64,000 bases of DNA, taken from assembly GCF_013141865.1 (NCBI RefSeq), contig NZ_RCST01000001.1, forward strand, positions 4,588,001 to 4,652,000, given 5' to 3'. Positions 40,455-50,248 of this stretch are shown here, one piece after another. Position 1 is the first letter of the stretch. Every line of letters starts with the position of its first letter. A model generated the notes under the pieces. The model saw nothing but the letters and a program-made list of their open reading frames with translations, did not search any database and was not told the origin of the DNA. The translations under genes and the position numbers were made by a program. Origin of the DNA: Methylomonas sp. ZR1 (lineage in GTDB: Bacteria > Pseudomonadota > Gammaproteobacteria > Methylococcales > Methylomonadaceae).

Positions 40455-40982
40455 ATGGGAAGCTTATCTATACAGTTCCATGCGTTACCAGAAGAGGTCA
40501 ACGACATGGTTATGGCAATAAGGTCTCTGGAAGGTTTAAATATAACGTTGATGGGGGGAACGCCTTTTCGCGCCGAAGCTTGGGATGGTAGAAGTCTCGC
40601 ATTTGAAAATGCAGGCGAAATCAGCTTGGGTTTTACACTTTATCCCGTCGACTTAAATTGTGTAAGTCGCTACGACTTTGTAATCCACAACCCAAACGCG
40701 TTAGTTCTCGATGTTGGACAGTTGACGAAAGACGGGCTCAAACGATCATGGTTATCATGCAAAACTGACGATGAAGCTTCGTTGTCGAAATGGAAAGAAT
40801 TTGCCACAATCATTAAGAAAAAAACAAAGTGTGGTGCTGTCGCAATAAATCCGCAAAGCGGAGAAACGTCGGTAATGAAGAGTCATCGATATACAGATGG
40901 TGCGCTGAGATTATTCCAATCAGGTGTTGATATGTTACCAGTAGGTGGTATTGTTCGTATCCAACTTGGAAATGCTAAATAG
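40455..40982 (+). CDS. Cognate immunity protein of the Rhs tip (predicted)
   Basis: A 175-residue soluble protein starting 7 nt after the rhs stop, with AGGTGG 3 nt before the ATG; the open frame extends into rhs without support. By position it is the immunity partner of the Rhs nuclease tip. I do not recognise a family. It shows LSIQFHALPEEVNDMVMAIR at the start and a lysine-rich KEFATIIKKKTKCGA in the middle. AT-rich composition matches the toxin tip, so the pair was probably acquired together. Confidence 0.7.
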   Translation: MGSLSIQFHALPEEVNDMVMAIRSLEGLNITLMGGTPFRAEAWDGRSLAFENAGEISLGFTLYPVDLNCVSRYDFVIHNPNALVLDVGQLTKDGLKRSWLSCKTDDEASLSKWKEFATIIKKKTKCGAVAINPQSGETSVMKSHRYTDGALRLFQSGVDMLPVGGIVRIQLGNAK

Positions 40983-41071
40983 TCTGCGTAGTTAGGATTT
41001 GCGGAAGTGTAATGGTACAGAGGGAAGCTGATTCGTAACGAAACCCTGAATTAGCAAAGCTTTGCCGACTT

Positions 41072-41127
41072 GCTGCAGGTAACCTGATCGAAGAAAAGCG
41101 CCGGAAGGCCAGCCAAATCGCCAACCG
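41072..41127 (+). pseudogene. rhs core fragment 1
   Basis: GCTGCAGGTAACCTGATCG, then AAGAAAAGCG and AGCCAAATCG, align with the intact rhs at about 39501-39555 (AAGNLIEEKRGKAGQIV). It is only about 55 bp long and carries substitutions. It lies directly upstream of the orphan immunity gene at 41152. Confidence 0.7.
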
Positions 41128-41151
41128 GCCCGGAAACAATTAGACCGAGAA

Positions 41152-41691
41152 ATGGCCAAAAGAATCGTGTGGAAGCACAATAATGTTGTAAGCCTTAAGC
41201 TTCGCGAGGACCTTTACTCGTTGGGGCAAATGTTGGGTCGAGCTGCCATGCGGTTTTTCAATATTACTAGTCGCGACGGAAATTGGCACGGTATAGATTT
41301 AAATCAAGTCGATCCAATATTTACGTTATTTATTGGAAATATCGTGTTACATAATTTGGCTGACAAAAAAGTTTCAGATAAAGATGTAAAGCCGAGCGCC
41401 GCGTCCTGTGAACCCTACTGGATTAAGCCGAAACTTAATTTTGATGGAGGTTACCCCTTCAAGGGAGGCAACCTTATCGATATTGGTACGGAAGGAAATA
41501 TCAGCACAACGGCGGGGCGAGTGGTGGAAGAAGACCTATCGCTTCCAGCCGATAAGGAAATTATAGAGAAATATGAATTGACGAATATGTGGGGCGATAA
41601 TGACGTGAGGGATCGTCTTATTCATTTTTTTGATAAGGGTGAAGATTTGGATTTGTTAAAAAAAGAAGTCTTTCCTGGATACAGAGCTTAG
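41152..41691 (+). CDS. Orphan immunity protein, Imm26-like
   Basis: A 179-residue protein whose start (KRIVWKHNNVVSLKLREDLYSLGQML) follows the pattern of the Imm26 family of polymorphic-toxin immunity proteins, in which a basic strand is followed by a VxxxPL-DxxYxxGQVL motif. That assignment is tentative. No toxin tip precedes it, only a short rhs fragment, so it is an orphan. The C-terminus is acidic (FDKGEDLDLLKKEVFPG). Its ribosome-binding site (GACCGAGA) is weak. Confidence 0.6.
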   Translation: MAKRIVWKHNNVVSLKLREDLYSLGQMLGRAAMRFFNITSRDGNWHGIDLNQVDPIFTLFIGNIVLHNLADKKVSDKDVKPSAASCEPYWIKPKLNFDGGYPFKGGNLIDIGTEGNISTTAGRVVEEDLSLPADKEIIEKYELTNMWGDNDVRDRLIHFFDKGEDLDLLKKEVFPGYRA

Positions 41692-41793
41692 GGAGGCTTT
41701 TTAAGTCAAGCCCCCGTAGTGGCAGCGTAATCGTACTCATGTAAGCACACTGATTCGCCGCCAAATCCTAAATCAGAAAGCTTTCACGAACGA

Positions 41794-42325
41794 CCAAATC
41801 GTCACCCGCCACCAATACAATAGCGACAACCGCCTAGTCCGCGCCGAAACGCCGAATGGCACGACGCAATACCGCTACGACGCCCTAGGCCGGCGCATCG
41901 CCAAACACACCGCGCAAGGCGAAACCCGCTTTCAATACGACGGCCCACGCCTGTTGGCGGAAACCGATAGCCAGCGTAGCCGTACCTACTTATTCGAACC
42001 CGGCAGCTTCCGGCCCTTGGCGCTGCACGAACAGGACAACACCCAAGCCAGCGGCACCACCTACCTCTACCACCTGGACCATCTCGGCACGCCCAGGGAG
42101 CTGACCGACAGCCAAGGTAAAATCGTCTGGTCCGCCCGCTACCGCGCCTACTGCAACCTGGCCCTGGCCGACGTGGAAGCCATCGACAACCCCCTGCGCT
42201 TTCAAGGTCAGTATTACGACCAAGAAACCGGTTTGCATTACAACCTGAACCGGTATTACGATCCTAATGCAGGGCAGCTTATTCATCAGGATCCGATTGG
42301 ACTGTTGGGCGGGAGCAATCTATAA
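41794..42325 (+). pseudogene. rhs core fragment 2, truncated after GGSN
   Basis: About 520 bp of near-identical sequence to the rhs 3' core (39539-40065) in one open frame. It includes TYLFEPGSFRPLALHEQDN, FQGQYYDQETGLHYNLNRYY and HQDPIGL. It has no start codon context, diverges after the GGSN segment and stops at 42323-42325, before the self-cleavage motif. The toxin tip is gone. It could act as a donor for recombination with the intact rhs. Confidence 0.85.
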
Positions 42326-42402
42326 GGCTTTGGCGAAGCGACTCAATTTTTCTAGATCAAAATCCTCTGGTTGTCTTAAAGAAAAATTTTAGGGGTATGT
42401 GT

Positions 42403-42882
42403 ATGCTCGAGATAAATCAAATTCGCGTGGATGATGATGTTCTGTCGTCGGTAATCAATGAAACATTCTTATCTGACTCTAAAAAAATAGATATTTTTAT
42501 CGAAGCAGAAAGGTTTGATAATATTGATGCCGAAGTCTCTAGATTCTTGGATGCTGTTAATTATTTTATAAGCCATAAAGAAGGAATTGAAAAATTAGTT
42601 ATAGATAAGGCTTTTGAATACTATTGTGATAATATTTTAACTAAGAAGTCGCTGTACGAACAAGTATTCGAAATTACAATTGATCCTTTAAGCTTGGCAG
42701 AAGAGGTGGGACGGCTTATAAGGCTTGTTAAGATATATATTGATCTGGAAGCCGATTGTCCCAGTAACATAGGCTTGTCCTTTGATTGTTATTGGGACCC
42801 CGAGCACGGACTGGGTATTAAGCTTAGAAACTTAAACGAATGTGAAATAGGGGGCATATTGCTTTTCTATAAAGAGCTATGA
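42403..42882 (+). CDS. Orphan immunity protein, DUF6985-like
   Basis: A 159-residue acidic protein. The C-terminal motif SFDCYWDPEHGLGIKLRN resembles the DUF6985 family linked with toxin loci; the assignment is tentative. ATG 42403 was chosen because AGGGG lies 7 nt upstream, whereas the ATG at 42397 is too close. It is strongly AT-rich compared with rhs and tss genes. Only 77 nt separate it from the truncated rhs fragment, so its toxin has been lost. Confidence 0.6.
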   Translation: MLEINQIRVDDDVLSSVINETFLSDSKKIDIFIEAERFDNIDAEVSRFLDAVNYFISHKEGIEKLVIDKAFEYYCDNILTKKSLYEQVFEITIDPLSLAEEVGRLIRLVKIYIDLEADCPSNIGLSFDCYWDPEHGLGIKLRNLNECEIGGILLFYKEL

Positions 42883-42953
42883 ATAAGTTGTAGGCTGAAG
42901 AAAACCTACTTATGCGCGATGCAGCTCTTGAGTAATAGTAAGCATGAACGCGA

Positions 42954-43039
42954 GTCGTAAACAGTCAAGCAGGAGAAATTACTACACGTGGGCTCGCTAT
43001 GGAGAGGCTGGAAATCCAGCGTTTGTGCAAATCAGATAA
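42954..43039 (+). pseudogene. C-terminal remnant of a lost toxin
   Basis: A short frame ending at TAA 43037-43039 reads NYYTWARYGEAGNPAFVQIR, which has the look of the last strands of a toxin domain. It ends 5 nt before the barstar-like gene, exactly where its toxin should end. The upstream part of the domain is missing. A ribonuclease is likely given the barstar-like neighbour (inference). Confidence 0.45.
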
Positions 43040-43044
43040 TTACG

Positions 43045-43443
43045 ATGTCAGATAATCAAGGATTTATTACTGCTGATTCAATAAACGCCGAATTAATAGT
43101 TTACGAGTGTCAGCAAAATGGGTGGCTGATTTACACACTTCCTTCCAACATTTGCTCTAAAGATCAGTTCTTTAAAGCGGTCCGCGACAATTTGCCATTG
43201 GAACCTCCACTACAAAACAAGAAGAGCTGGGATGCGCTCGCTGATTCATTGTGGTCGGGGCTAGATAGCCTACCGGATAGTAATATTCTTATCATATGGC
43301 CGGACACCACAACCATTAAAACAAAAGCTCCTGAAGATTTTGATATTGCAATGGAGATATTGGTGGATCTGCCGCATTCCCTCGCGAACGCAAAACTAAC
43401 TTTAGGAAAAACAAAAAATCTCTTAATATTATGCGTGCTTTGA
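43045..43443 (+). CDS. Barstar-like ribonuclease inhibitor (orphan immunity)
   Basis: A 132-residue protein with the barstar pattern: a first strand and turn (GWLIYTLPSNICSKDQFFKAV), then LPLEPPLQNKKSWDALADSLWSGLDSL, and a hydrophobic strand ILIIWPDT. Barstar-family proteins block barnase-type RNases. The start MSDNQGF was chosen; the frame also opens at a GTG 57 nt upstream, but that part overlaps the toxin remnant. The ribosome-binding site is weak. An IS110 element begins 10-20 nt after its stop and could affect expression. Confidence 0.75.
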   Translation: MSDNQGFITADSINAELIVYECQQNGWLIYTLPSNICSKDQFFKAVRDNLPLEPPLQNKKSWDALADSLWSGLDSLPDSNILIIWPDTTTIKTKAPEDFDIAMEILVDLPHSLANAKLTLGKTKNLLILCVL

Positions 43444-43469
43444 AGTCCGCGTAGATACTGTTATCCAAG

Positions 43470-44650
<1,181 letters not shown>

Positions 44651-44737
44651 GATAATACAAGATACTGTTAGCGTAATCGTACACGGTGACGTGTTGCCAA
44701 GTGTTGATTCAAAACGCTTCTCCCGCTTACGGCCGAT

Positions 44738-44925
44738 AACCTGATCGAAGAATAGCGCGTCAAGGAATCGGCGAATACCGCTACGACTCCGTGGGGCGGT
44801 GCATCACCAAACGCACCGCGTAAGGCGAAACCCGCTTCAATACAACTGCCCGCTCCTGCTGGCGGAAACTGACAGCCTGCGCAGCCGCAACACCTACCAC
44901 TACCACCCTAACCATCCTCCTAAAG
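44738..44925 (+). pseudogene. rhs core fragment 3, degenerate
   Basis: AACCTGATCGAAG, then CAAGGAATCGGCGAATACCG and onward to CACCTACCACTACCACC, align with the intact rhs at 39508-39830. There are several internal deletions, stop codons (TAG near 44752, TAA near 44821) and frameshifts. It leads into the toxin remnant at 44955. Confidence 0.8.
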
Positions 44926-44954
44926 CCAGCGGCGCATTCAGTGGTGATTCTCCT

Positions 44955-45125
44955 CCTAGAATGACTTGGCATCATGGTGATGAACCTGGCTCTTGACAGC
45001 TTGTTGGTAAGGCGCACCATGCCAAGTGCTGCAAAATATATCATCCCGTTGGAAGGGGGGCGAAACAAATGGGGCGGCGTCACCGATTTCAAGTAGAAAA
45101 TTATTTAGAGGAGTGGTTATGTTAA
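44955..45125 (+). pseudogene. Dead HNH/LHH-type nuclease tip
   Basis: In one frame the plus strand reads PRMTWHHGDEPGS, a TGA at about 44994-44996, then QLVGKAHHAKCCKIYHPVGR and on to TAA 45123-45125. TWHH-(D/E)-xxx-QLV-xxxH is the signature of LHH-type HNH nuclease tips common at Rhs C-termini, normally ending in a HTGG block that is degenerate here. The in-frame stop and the broken rhs core upstream show the toxin is inactive. Its end overlaps the start of the next gene by 7 nt. Confidence 0.65.
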
Positions 45126-45454
45126 AAAGCTATTTAGGATTTGAAACTTTAAAAAATGAAATTAACGAGTTTCCCATGGCGGGTAGGATCTATACCAAGC
45201 CAAAGATCAATAAAGATAATATTGTCGCGGCTGAGTTTGTTGTTATTTCAAGTGACGAAGTTGAAGGTTATTCCAAAGAAAGTGGTGGGCTTATTCCCAG
45301 TCAACTTGCTGGGCAGGGGTATTACTCCTGGCTTGAGTCTCCAAATTTCAGTGATATTATTTTACATAAGGTTGAGCATGTGCCAAATGCAACATTGCAG
45401 GAATTTATAGAGGCTGTTTTTTTGTATTTAGAAAATGATGCATTTATAGACTAG
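45119..45454 (+). CDS. Immunity protein of the dead HNH tip, DUF7716-like
   Basis: A 111-residue protein starting inside the end of the nuclease remnant, with AGAGGAG 5 nt before the ATG at 45119. The end LQEFIEAVFLYLENDAFID resembles the DUF7716 family found beside polymorphic toxins; this is tentative. The frame extends upstream to 45026 but only through the toxin remnant. It is intact and AT-rich while its toxin is dead. Confidence 0.6.
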   Translation: MLKSYLGFETLKNEINEFPMAGRIYTKPKINKDNIVAAEFVVISSDEVEGYSKESGGLIPSQLAGQGYYSWLESPNFSDIILHKVEHVPNATLQEFIEAVFLYLENDAFID

Positions 45455-45625
45455 TGAATGGTGCAAGTATGAATAGGGTAACTTCCAATATTAAGCCCAC
45501 AATAGCCTATGATTTGCAGTGGTAACTAATAAAGCCTGCGTAGATACTGTTACTTCAGCGCAATCGTAAGCCTGGAAATGCACTGATTCGCTGTGAAGTC
45601 CTGAATTAGATGGCTTAGCCCTCTT

Positions 45626-45779
45626 TCGGCGGGCACGTGATTTAAGAAAAGCGCGGCAAGGCCGGCCTCATTGTCAGCCGCTACCAATACGATAGCGACA
45701 ACCGCCTCATTCACGCCGAAATACCGAATGGCACGACGCAATACCGCTAGGGCGCCCTTGAGCCAGCGCAACCGCATCT
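45626..45779 (+). pseudogene. rhs core fragment 4, degenerate
   Basis: The segment AAGAAAAGCGCGGCAAGGCC, then CGCTACCAATACGATAGCGA and GGCACGACGCAATACCGCTA, aligns with the intact rhs at 39515-39650. It carries a TAA near the start and a TAG in place of the YDALGR tyrosine. No toxin or immunity gene follows it before tssJ. Confidence 0.8.
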
Positions 45780-45895
45780 AACCAAGTTGAAAAACTAGCC
45801 GACGCTGGGCGAGTAATTACCGGAAATGAATCCTTGTACTGTGACTGTGTGCCTATGGCAGAATGGCGTTAACTAATTTTTAAAGGGATAGTCGT

Positions 45896-46402
45896 ATGTT
45901 GTTAGCCAGATTACTGCCAGTTTTTTTTGCCTCGTTGTTGGCTGCGTGTGCAGAGGTGCCTGAGCAACCGGCTCCGCCACCGCCAACAGTCGTTGAGCTT
46001 ACGCTAAACAGCACCGCCTCAATTAACCCCGACGCCGACGGTAAAGCCTCGCCGGTGGTGTTAAGAATTTACGAATTGCGGGAGCAAAGTGGTTTTAACG
46101 GTGCCGATTTTTTTGCCATATTCGATAAAGAGCAGGCTACTTTGGCCGCCGATTTGGTACGCAAACAAGAGTTGGTGATAAAGCCCGGCGAGAATAAATC
46201 CTTGCGGATCGAGCCGGCTGCGGATACCCGGGTATTGGGGTTTTTTGCGGCTTTTCGTAAATTGGATAATGCCGGCTGGCGCACTTTGACCGAGTTGAAG
46301 GCTCATCAGAACAATGCGGTGTTACTGAAGCTGGATGCCAATAGTCTAACCGTGACCAATACGCCAACGGAACCCGCACCCGCAGCACCTAAAGAAGATT
46401 AA
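45896..46402 (+). CDS. tssJ: T6SS outer-membrane lipoprotein TssJ
   Basis: A 168-residue lipoprotein. The signal peptide ends in a lipobox with Cys18 (SLLAAC), followed by a proline-rich linker and the TssJ beta-sandwich (VVLRIYELREQSGFNGADFF, then ADTRVLGFFAAFRKLDNAGWRTL). TssJ anchors the TssLM complex to the outer membrane. It is the only core tss gene outside the two blocks at 9.7-30.4 kb, being separated from them by 15 kb of payload genes, but it keeps the plus orientation. It needs its own promoter or a long readthrough. Confidence 0.93.
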   Translation: MLLARLLPVFFASLLAACAEVPEQPAPPPPTVVELTLNSTASINPDADGKASPVVLRIYELREQSGFNGADFFAIFDKEQATLAADLVRKQELVIKPGENKSLRIEPAADTRVLGFFAAFRKLDNAGWRTLTELKAHQNNAVLLKLDANSLTVTNTPTEPAPAAPKED

Positions 46403-46416
46403 GTGGGGAATAACGA

Positions 46417-46450
46417 CAGGGACTATGGGTTAGCTTTTAGTCCCTGAGCG
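46417..46450. terminator. Terminator between convergent tssJ and the zinc-ribbon gene
   Basis: A 9-bp perfect stem CAGGGACTA / TAGTCCCTG with a 12-nt loop, followed by AGCGTTTT. It lies between two genes that end toward each other and may serve both. Confidence 0.65.
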
Positions 46451-46460
46451 TTTTAAGCAA

Positions 46461-46748
46461 TTAAAAAACCGGCACCACCAGCACAAACACGAACGCGATT
46501 AAGGTCCAAATCACGATCTTGGTTTTTAAGGGCGTGTTGAGCCCCAGGGTTTTCAACGCGGCTCTCAGGGCTTGTGAGCGGTCTTCGGCGGCGCGAATGC
46601 GTTTAAGCGTGCCTTTTAGTGTTTGGCTTTCCTGTTTTTGCTGTTCTGCGTACAGCAATTCGTCGAGCTGGGAATAAAACACGTCGTAACTCGGACATTT
46701 AAATGCCTCGCCCAACCTGGGCTGGCCGCATTGTGGGCAGTTTTTCAT
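46461..46748 (-). CDS. Small zinc-ribbon membrane protein, one Cys missing
   Basis: A 95-residue protein with an N-terminal zinc-ribbon-like segment (NCPQCGQPRLGEAFKCPSYD), a charged helical middle, and a C-terminal transmembrane helix (about 76-95). The usual fourth ligand of such a ribbon would be in CPxC, but here the position reads CPSY, so metal binding may be lost or use another residue. AGGAG stands 6 nt before the ATG. It is the last gene of the minus-strand run after prlC. Function unknown. Confidence 0.75.
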   Translation of the reverse strand: MKNCPQCGQPRLGEAFKCPSYDVFYSQLDELLYAEQQKQESQTLKGTLKRIRAAEDRSQALRAALKTLGLNTPLKTKIVIWTLIAFVFVLVVPVF

Positions 46749-46808
46749 TTTCGCTCCTGAAAAACTCGATTGCCTTGATGACGAGCATCAAGGCAATCCA
46801 GGAAACAT

Positions 46809-48848
46809 TTACGCGGCGATACCGTTATGTCTGAGCAGGGCGTCGATATTGGGTTCGCGGCCGCGGAAGTTTTTGAACAGCGTCATCGCGTCGCTACTGC
46901 CGCCTTGTTCCAAAATGTTATGCAAGAATGCTTCGCCAGTGGCTCGGTCGAAGATGCCTTTTTCCTCGAATAAGGAAAAAGCATCCGCCGACAACACTTC
47001 CGCCCATTTGTAGCTGTAATAACCGGCCGCATAACCGCCGGCGAAAATATGCGAGAAGCTATGGGCGAAACGGTTGAATTCCGGTACCTTGACTACGGCT
47101 ACCTGATCGCGCACCTGTTTGAGGATGCTGTAAATCTGGCCACCCTTGGCAGGGTCGTAATCCCGATGCATCTTGAAATCGAATAGGCTGAATTCAAGTT
47201 GCCGCACCATCATCATGCCGGCTTGGAAGTTCTTCGCCGCCAACATTTTGTCGTACAACGTATCGGGCAGCGGTTCGCCGGTTTGATAATGGCCCGAGAT
47301 CAGGCCCAGCGCTTCTTTTTCCCAGCACCAGTTTTCCATGAATTGGCTAGGCAATTCCACCGCATCCCACTCGACGCCGTTAATGCCCGAGACACCGAGG
47401 TGGTCGATTTGGGTCAGCATATGGTGTAGGCCGTGGCCGAACTCGTGGAACAAGGTTTCCACTTCGTCGTGGGTCAGCAGGGCCGGATCCTTACCTGTTG
47501 GTGGCGTAAAGTTGCAGGTCAGATACGCCACCGGTGTTTGTAGTGTATCGCCGACTTTTTTACGGCAGACGCAGTCGTCCATCCAGGCGCCGCCGCGTTT
47601 TTTGGCGCGGGCGTAAAGGTCCAGGAAGAAACGTCCGCGCAACTGGCCGTGTTTATCCAGGATTTGATAAAAGCGGGCGTCGGGGTGCCAGGTATCGAAG
47701 TCTTTGATTTCGCTGATTTGCAGACCATAGAGTTTTTCGACGATGGCAAACAGGCCGGGCACGACTTTGTTGTCGGGGAAATAGGCTTTCACTTCTTCTT
47801 GCGACAGTTGGTAGAAATGCTGGCGCATTTTTTCCGAGTAATAGCCGATGTCCCAGGCTTGCAAGTCGTTTAGGCCGTGCTCGGCGGCAGCAAACTCTTT
47901 CAATTCAGTCAAATCCCGGCGGGCTTGGCGCCAGGATTTGTCGGCCAAATCTTCCAGAAACTTCACCACATCTTCGGTGGATTTGGCCATTTTAGTAGCC
48001 AGCGAATATTCGGCGTAGTTGTTAAAGCCCAGCAATTGGGCTTTCTCGTGGCGCAGCGCCAGGATTTGTTCCATCAATTCGGAATTATCCCATTGTCCGG
48101 CATGCGGGCCTTGATCGGAGGCTCGGGTGCAGAAGGCCTCATAATGTTCGCGGCGCAGTTCGCGGTTGTCAGCGTAGGTCATCACCGCCAGATACGACGG
48201 GAATTGCAGGTTGATCAACCAGCCGTCTTTGCCTTCCGCTTCGGCGGCTTGTTTGGCTTGGGCCAGAGCCGATTCCGGCAGGCCGGCCAAATCGTCGAGA
48301 TGGGTAATCTGTTTGTGCCAGGCGTTGGTGGCGTCCAGTAAATGTTCTTCGTATTGACTGGCTAGTTTCGATAATTGCTGGTTGATTTCTTTATAACGCG
48401 CCTGTTGTTCGGGCGGCAAATCCACGCCGGACAAATGAAAGTCGCGCAGGGCGTTGTTGACGATTTTTTGTTGGGCGCGGTCGAGCTTGGCAAAGTCCGC
48501 GCTGTCGTGTATGGCTTGGTAGGCCTCGTACAAGGCGCGGTTTTGGCCGGTTTCTGTGGCATATTCGCTGAGTTTGCCGAGGCAGGCATTGTAGGCATCG
48601 CGCATCGCTTCGCTGTTGACTACCGAATTCATGTGGCTGACCGGCGACCAAGCCTTGTTCAAGCGGTCTTCGGCGGCTTCGATCGGTTCGATCAGGTTTT
48701 GCCAGGTGTAGGGACCGCCGGCTTGCAGTTGCCGGTCTATGGTTTGCCGGGCTTCGGTGAGTAACTGGCTGATGGCCGGCTCCACGTGTTCGGGCAGGAT
48801 TTTAGAAAATTGCGGTAGTTCGGTGTTTTCGAGCAAAGGATTGGTCAT
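46809..48848 (-). CDS. prlC: Oligopeptidase A (M3 metallopeptidase)
   Basis: A 679-residue cytoplasmic M3-family zinc oligopeptidase that degrades short peptides, including cleaved signal peptides in E. coli. The zinc motif is in LFHEFGHGLHHML, and the substrate-loop GINGVEWDAVELPSQFMENW follows as in the family. The length is that of E. coli PrlC (680). It lies 34 nt downstream of the HDOD genes on the same strand, so it may be co-transcribed with them. Confidence 0.97.
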   Translation of the reverse strand: MTNPLLENTELPQFSKILPEHVEPAISQLLTEARQTIDRQLQAGGPYTWQNLIEPIEAAEDRLNKAWSPVSHMNSVVNSEAMRDAYNACLGKLSEYATETGQNRALYEAYQAIHDSADFAKLDRAQQKIVNNALRDFHLSGVDLPPEQQARYKEINQQLSKLASQYEEHLLDATNAWHKQITHLDDLAGLPESALAQAKQAAEAEGKDGWLINLQFPSYLAVMTYADNRELRREHYEAFCTRASDQGPHAGQWDNSELMEQILALRHEKAQLLGFNNYAEYSLATKMAKSTEDVVKFLEDLADKSWRQARRDLTELKEFAAAEHGLNDLQAWDIGYYSEKMRQHFYQLSQEEVKAYFPDNKVVPGLFAIVEKLYGLQISEIKDFDTWHPDARFYQILDKHGQLRGRFFLDLYARAKKRGGAWMDDCVCRKKVGDTLQTPVAYLTCNFTPPTGKDPALLTHDEVETLFHEFGHGLHHMLTQIDHLGVSGINGVEWDAVELPSQFMENWCWEKEALGLISGHYQTGEPLPDTLYDKMLAAKNFQAGMMMVRQLEFSLFDFKMHRDYDPAKGGQIYSILKQVRDQVAVVKVPEFNRFAHSFSHIFAGGYAAGYYSYKWAEVLSADAFSLFEEKGIFDRATGEAFLHNILEQGGSSDAMTLFKNFRGREPNIDALLRHNGIAA

Positions 48849-48882
48849 GTCGGTAGCCAGTCTGATATGAATATCGGGAAAA

Positions 48883-50247
48883 TTAGGATAATAAATGCAT
48901 GGCGGCGTTGACCCGATTTTGGGCTTTTTTCAACACCATCAAGGAAAAATCAGGGTTGAGTTTACCGTGATTTAGTTTGCTGTAAGACGGAATCGAGTTG
49001 ATATAAGGCAGATCTCGGGCATTGCCGGAACCGAAATAGCTGTGTAATTTGGCGAGGATGACGATGTCGGTCATCGTTAGTTCAGGGCCGCTGTCGTACA
49101 GCCAGTTTTCTGCTTGATGCGGAACGTTGCCCAGTTGTTCGGGAAAACCCAGCGTGTGCAGCATCAGTACGCCGACCGGGCCGCGTAAATAGGGCAGTGC
49201 GGTTTTTAGTTCCTGAAAGCTGGGGCCGCCGTCGGGAAATTGTTCGGCAAAATGCAGTAAGGGAATCGCGCCGATGTCGGCAATCAAGCCGCCCAGCAGG
49301 GCGTCCTCCGGGTTGATGTTGCTGCACTCCTGGGCCAAGACAAAGCTTAAACTTGAGACATACAGGCTGTTTTTCCATAAGGCCTGCATGCCTTTCATGA
49401 GTTCCGGGTCGGTGCAACTGAATAATTGTTTCATACTGATGCCCATCACCAGATTCCGCGTCGCATTCAGGCCGATGCGAGCTACCGCGTCATGGCAATT
49501 GTTGATCGGTATTTCTGTGGCGTACAAAGGGCTGTTCGCCACCTGGATTAATTTTGCCACGATAGGCGGGTCCAGCTGAATAATCTCAGCGGCCCCGCGG
49601 ATACCGATGTCTTTTTGCACCGCATCTTTTAGTTTCAGGGCGACATCCGGCAAAGAAGGCAGGCGCAGTTTGTTTTCCCGATAGGCTTGGGCGAAGCTGT
49701 TGAAAAAGCGGCTGCCGTTGATCGGCTCCGGTAGTTGAATGTCGACCAGTTCCACGCAATTGGCGCTTTCCTGACTTTTATCTGTCCATAAGCGGTTGAG
49801 TTGGATAGGGATTTCCAAAATACGCACATCGCTGAGCGCCGTGGCGGTAGCGCCGCAGCGGCTACCGCTGTTCAGCGGCAGATTGGCTAGCGTGGAATCG
49901 GCGTCGATTTGATAGTGGCTATCGCTATCCGGTTGCATCGATAGTTGGCCGGCCAACAAATACAGAACACTGCTGGTCGGTTGCCCCAGGGTAAAAATAA
50001 TCGCCCCTTTGGCGTAGGCCAAACTGAGATGCGGCAGCGAGCTTAGGGCTGCGTCATCGAGATCGCGTAAGGGTGCGAATTTTTTCAGCTGTGCGACGCT
50101 AAGCGCTTGCCGATGAGTGCTGCTGGGTTTGGATACTGTGTTGTCGGTTGGTAGGCTACCCCGGTGTTCTGCACCAGGCGGCAAGGCTTTCCGGCTTGGT
50201 TTGTTGGCGGTGGTGTTTTTTTCCAGTAGCTTGGAAAACCAATTCAT
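48883..50247 (-). CDS. cNMP-binding/HDOD signalling protein (copy C)
   Basis: A 454-residue protein. The N-terminal half has a cyclic-nucleotide-binding-like domain (about 60-165; GAIIFTLGQPTSSVLYLLAGQL). The C-terminal half is an HDOD domain (about 205-400; SLPDVALKLKDAVQKDIG, then IIQLDPPIVAKLIQVANSPLY and ARIGLNATRNLVMG). HDOD proteins are regulatory relatives of HD phosphohydrolases that usually lack the catalytic site. ATG 50247 follows AGGACATAAG and starts one base after the previous gene's stop. A TTG upstream was rejected. Targets are unknown. Confidence 0.88.
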   Translation of the reverse strand: MNWFSKLLEKNTTANKPSRKALPPGAEHRGSLPTDNTVSKPSSTHRQALSVAQLKKFAPLRDLDDAALSSLPHLSLAYAKGAIIFTLGQPTSSVLYLLAGQLSMQPDSDSHYQIDADSTLANLPLNSGSRCGATATALSDVRILEIPIQLNRLWTDKSQESANCVELVDIQLPEPINGSRFFNSFAQAYRENKLRLPSLPDVALKLKDAVQKDIGIRGAAEIIQLDPPIVAKLIQVANSPLYATEIPINNCHDAVARIGLNATRNLVMGISMKQLFSCTDPELMKGMQALWKNSLYVSSLSFVLAQECSNINPEDALLGGLIADIGAIPLLHFAEQFPDGGPSFQELKTALPYLRGPVGVLMLHTLGFPEQLGNVPHQAENWLYDSGPELTMTDIVILAKLHSYFGSGNARDLPYINSIPSYSKLNHGKLNPDFSLMVLKKAQNRVNAAMHLLS

Positions 50248-50248
50248 C

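Noticed and set aside
43464..43469. Normal barstar operon continuing downstream
   Set aside because: The following DNA is the end of an IS110 element. Joining its flanks restores the inter-cassette repeat, not a gene.
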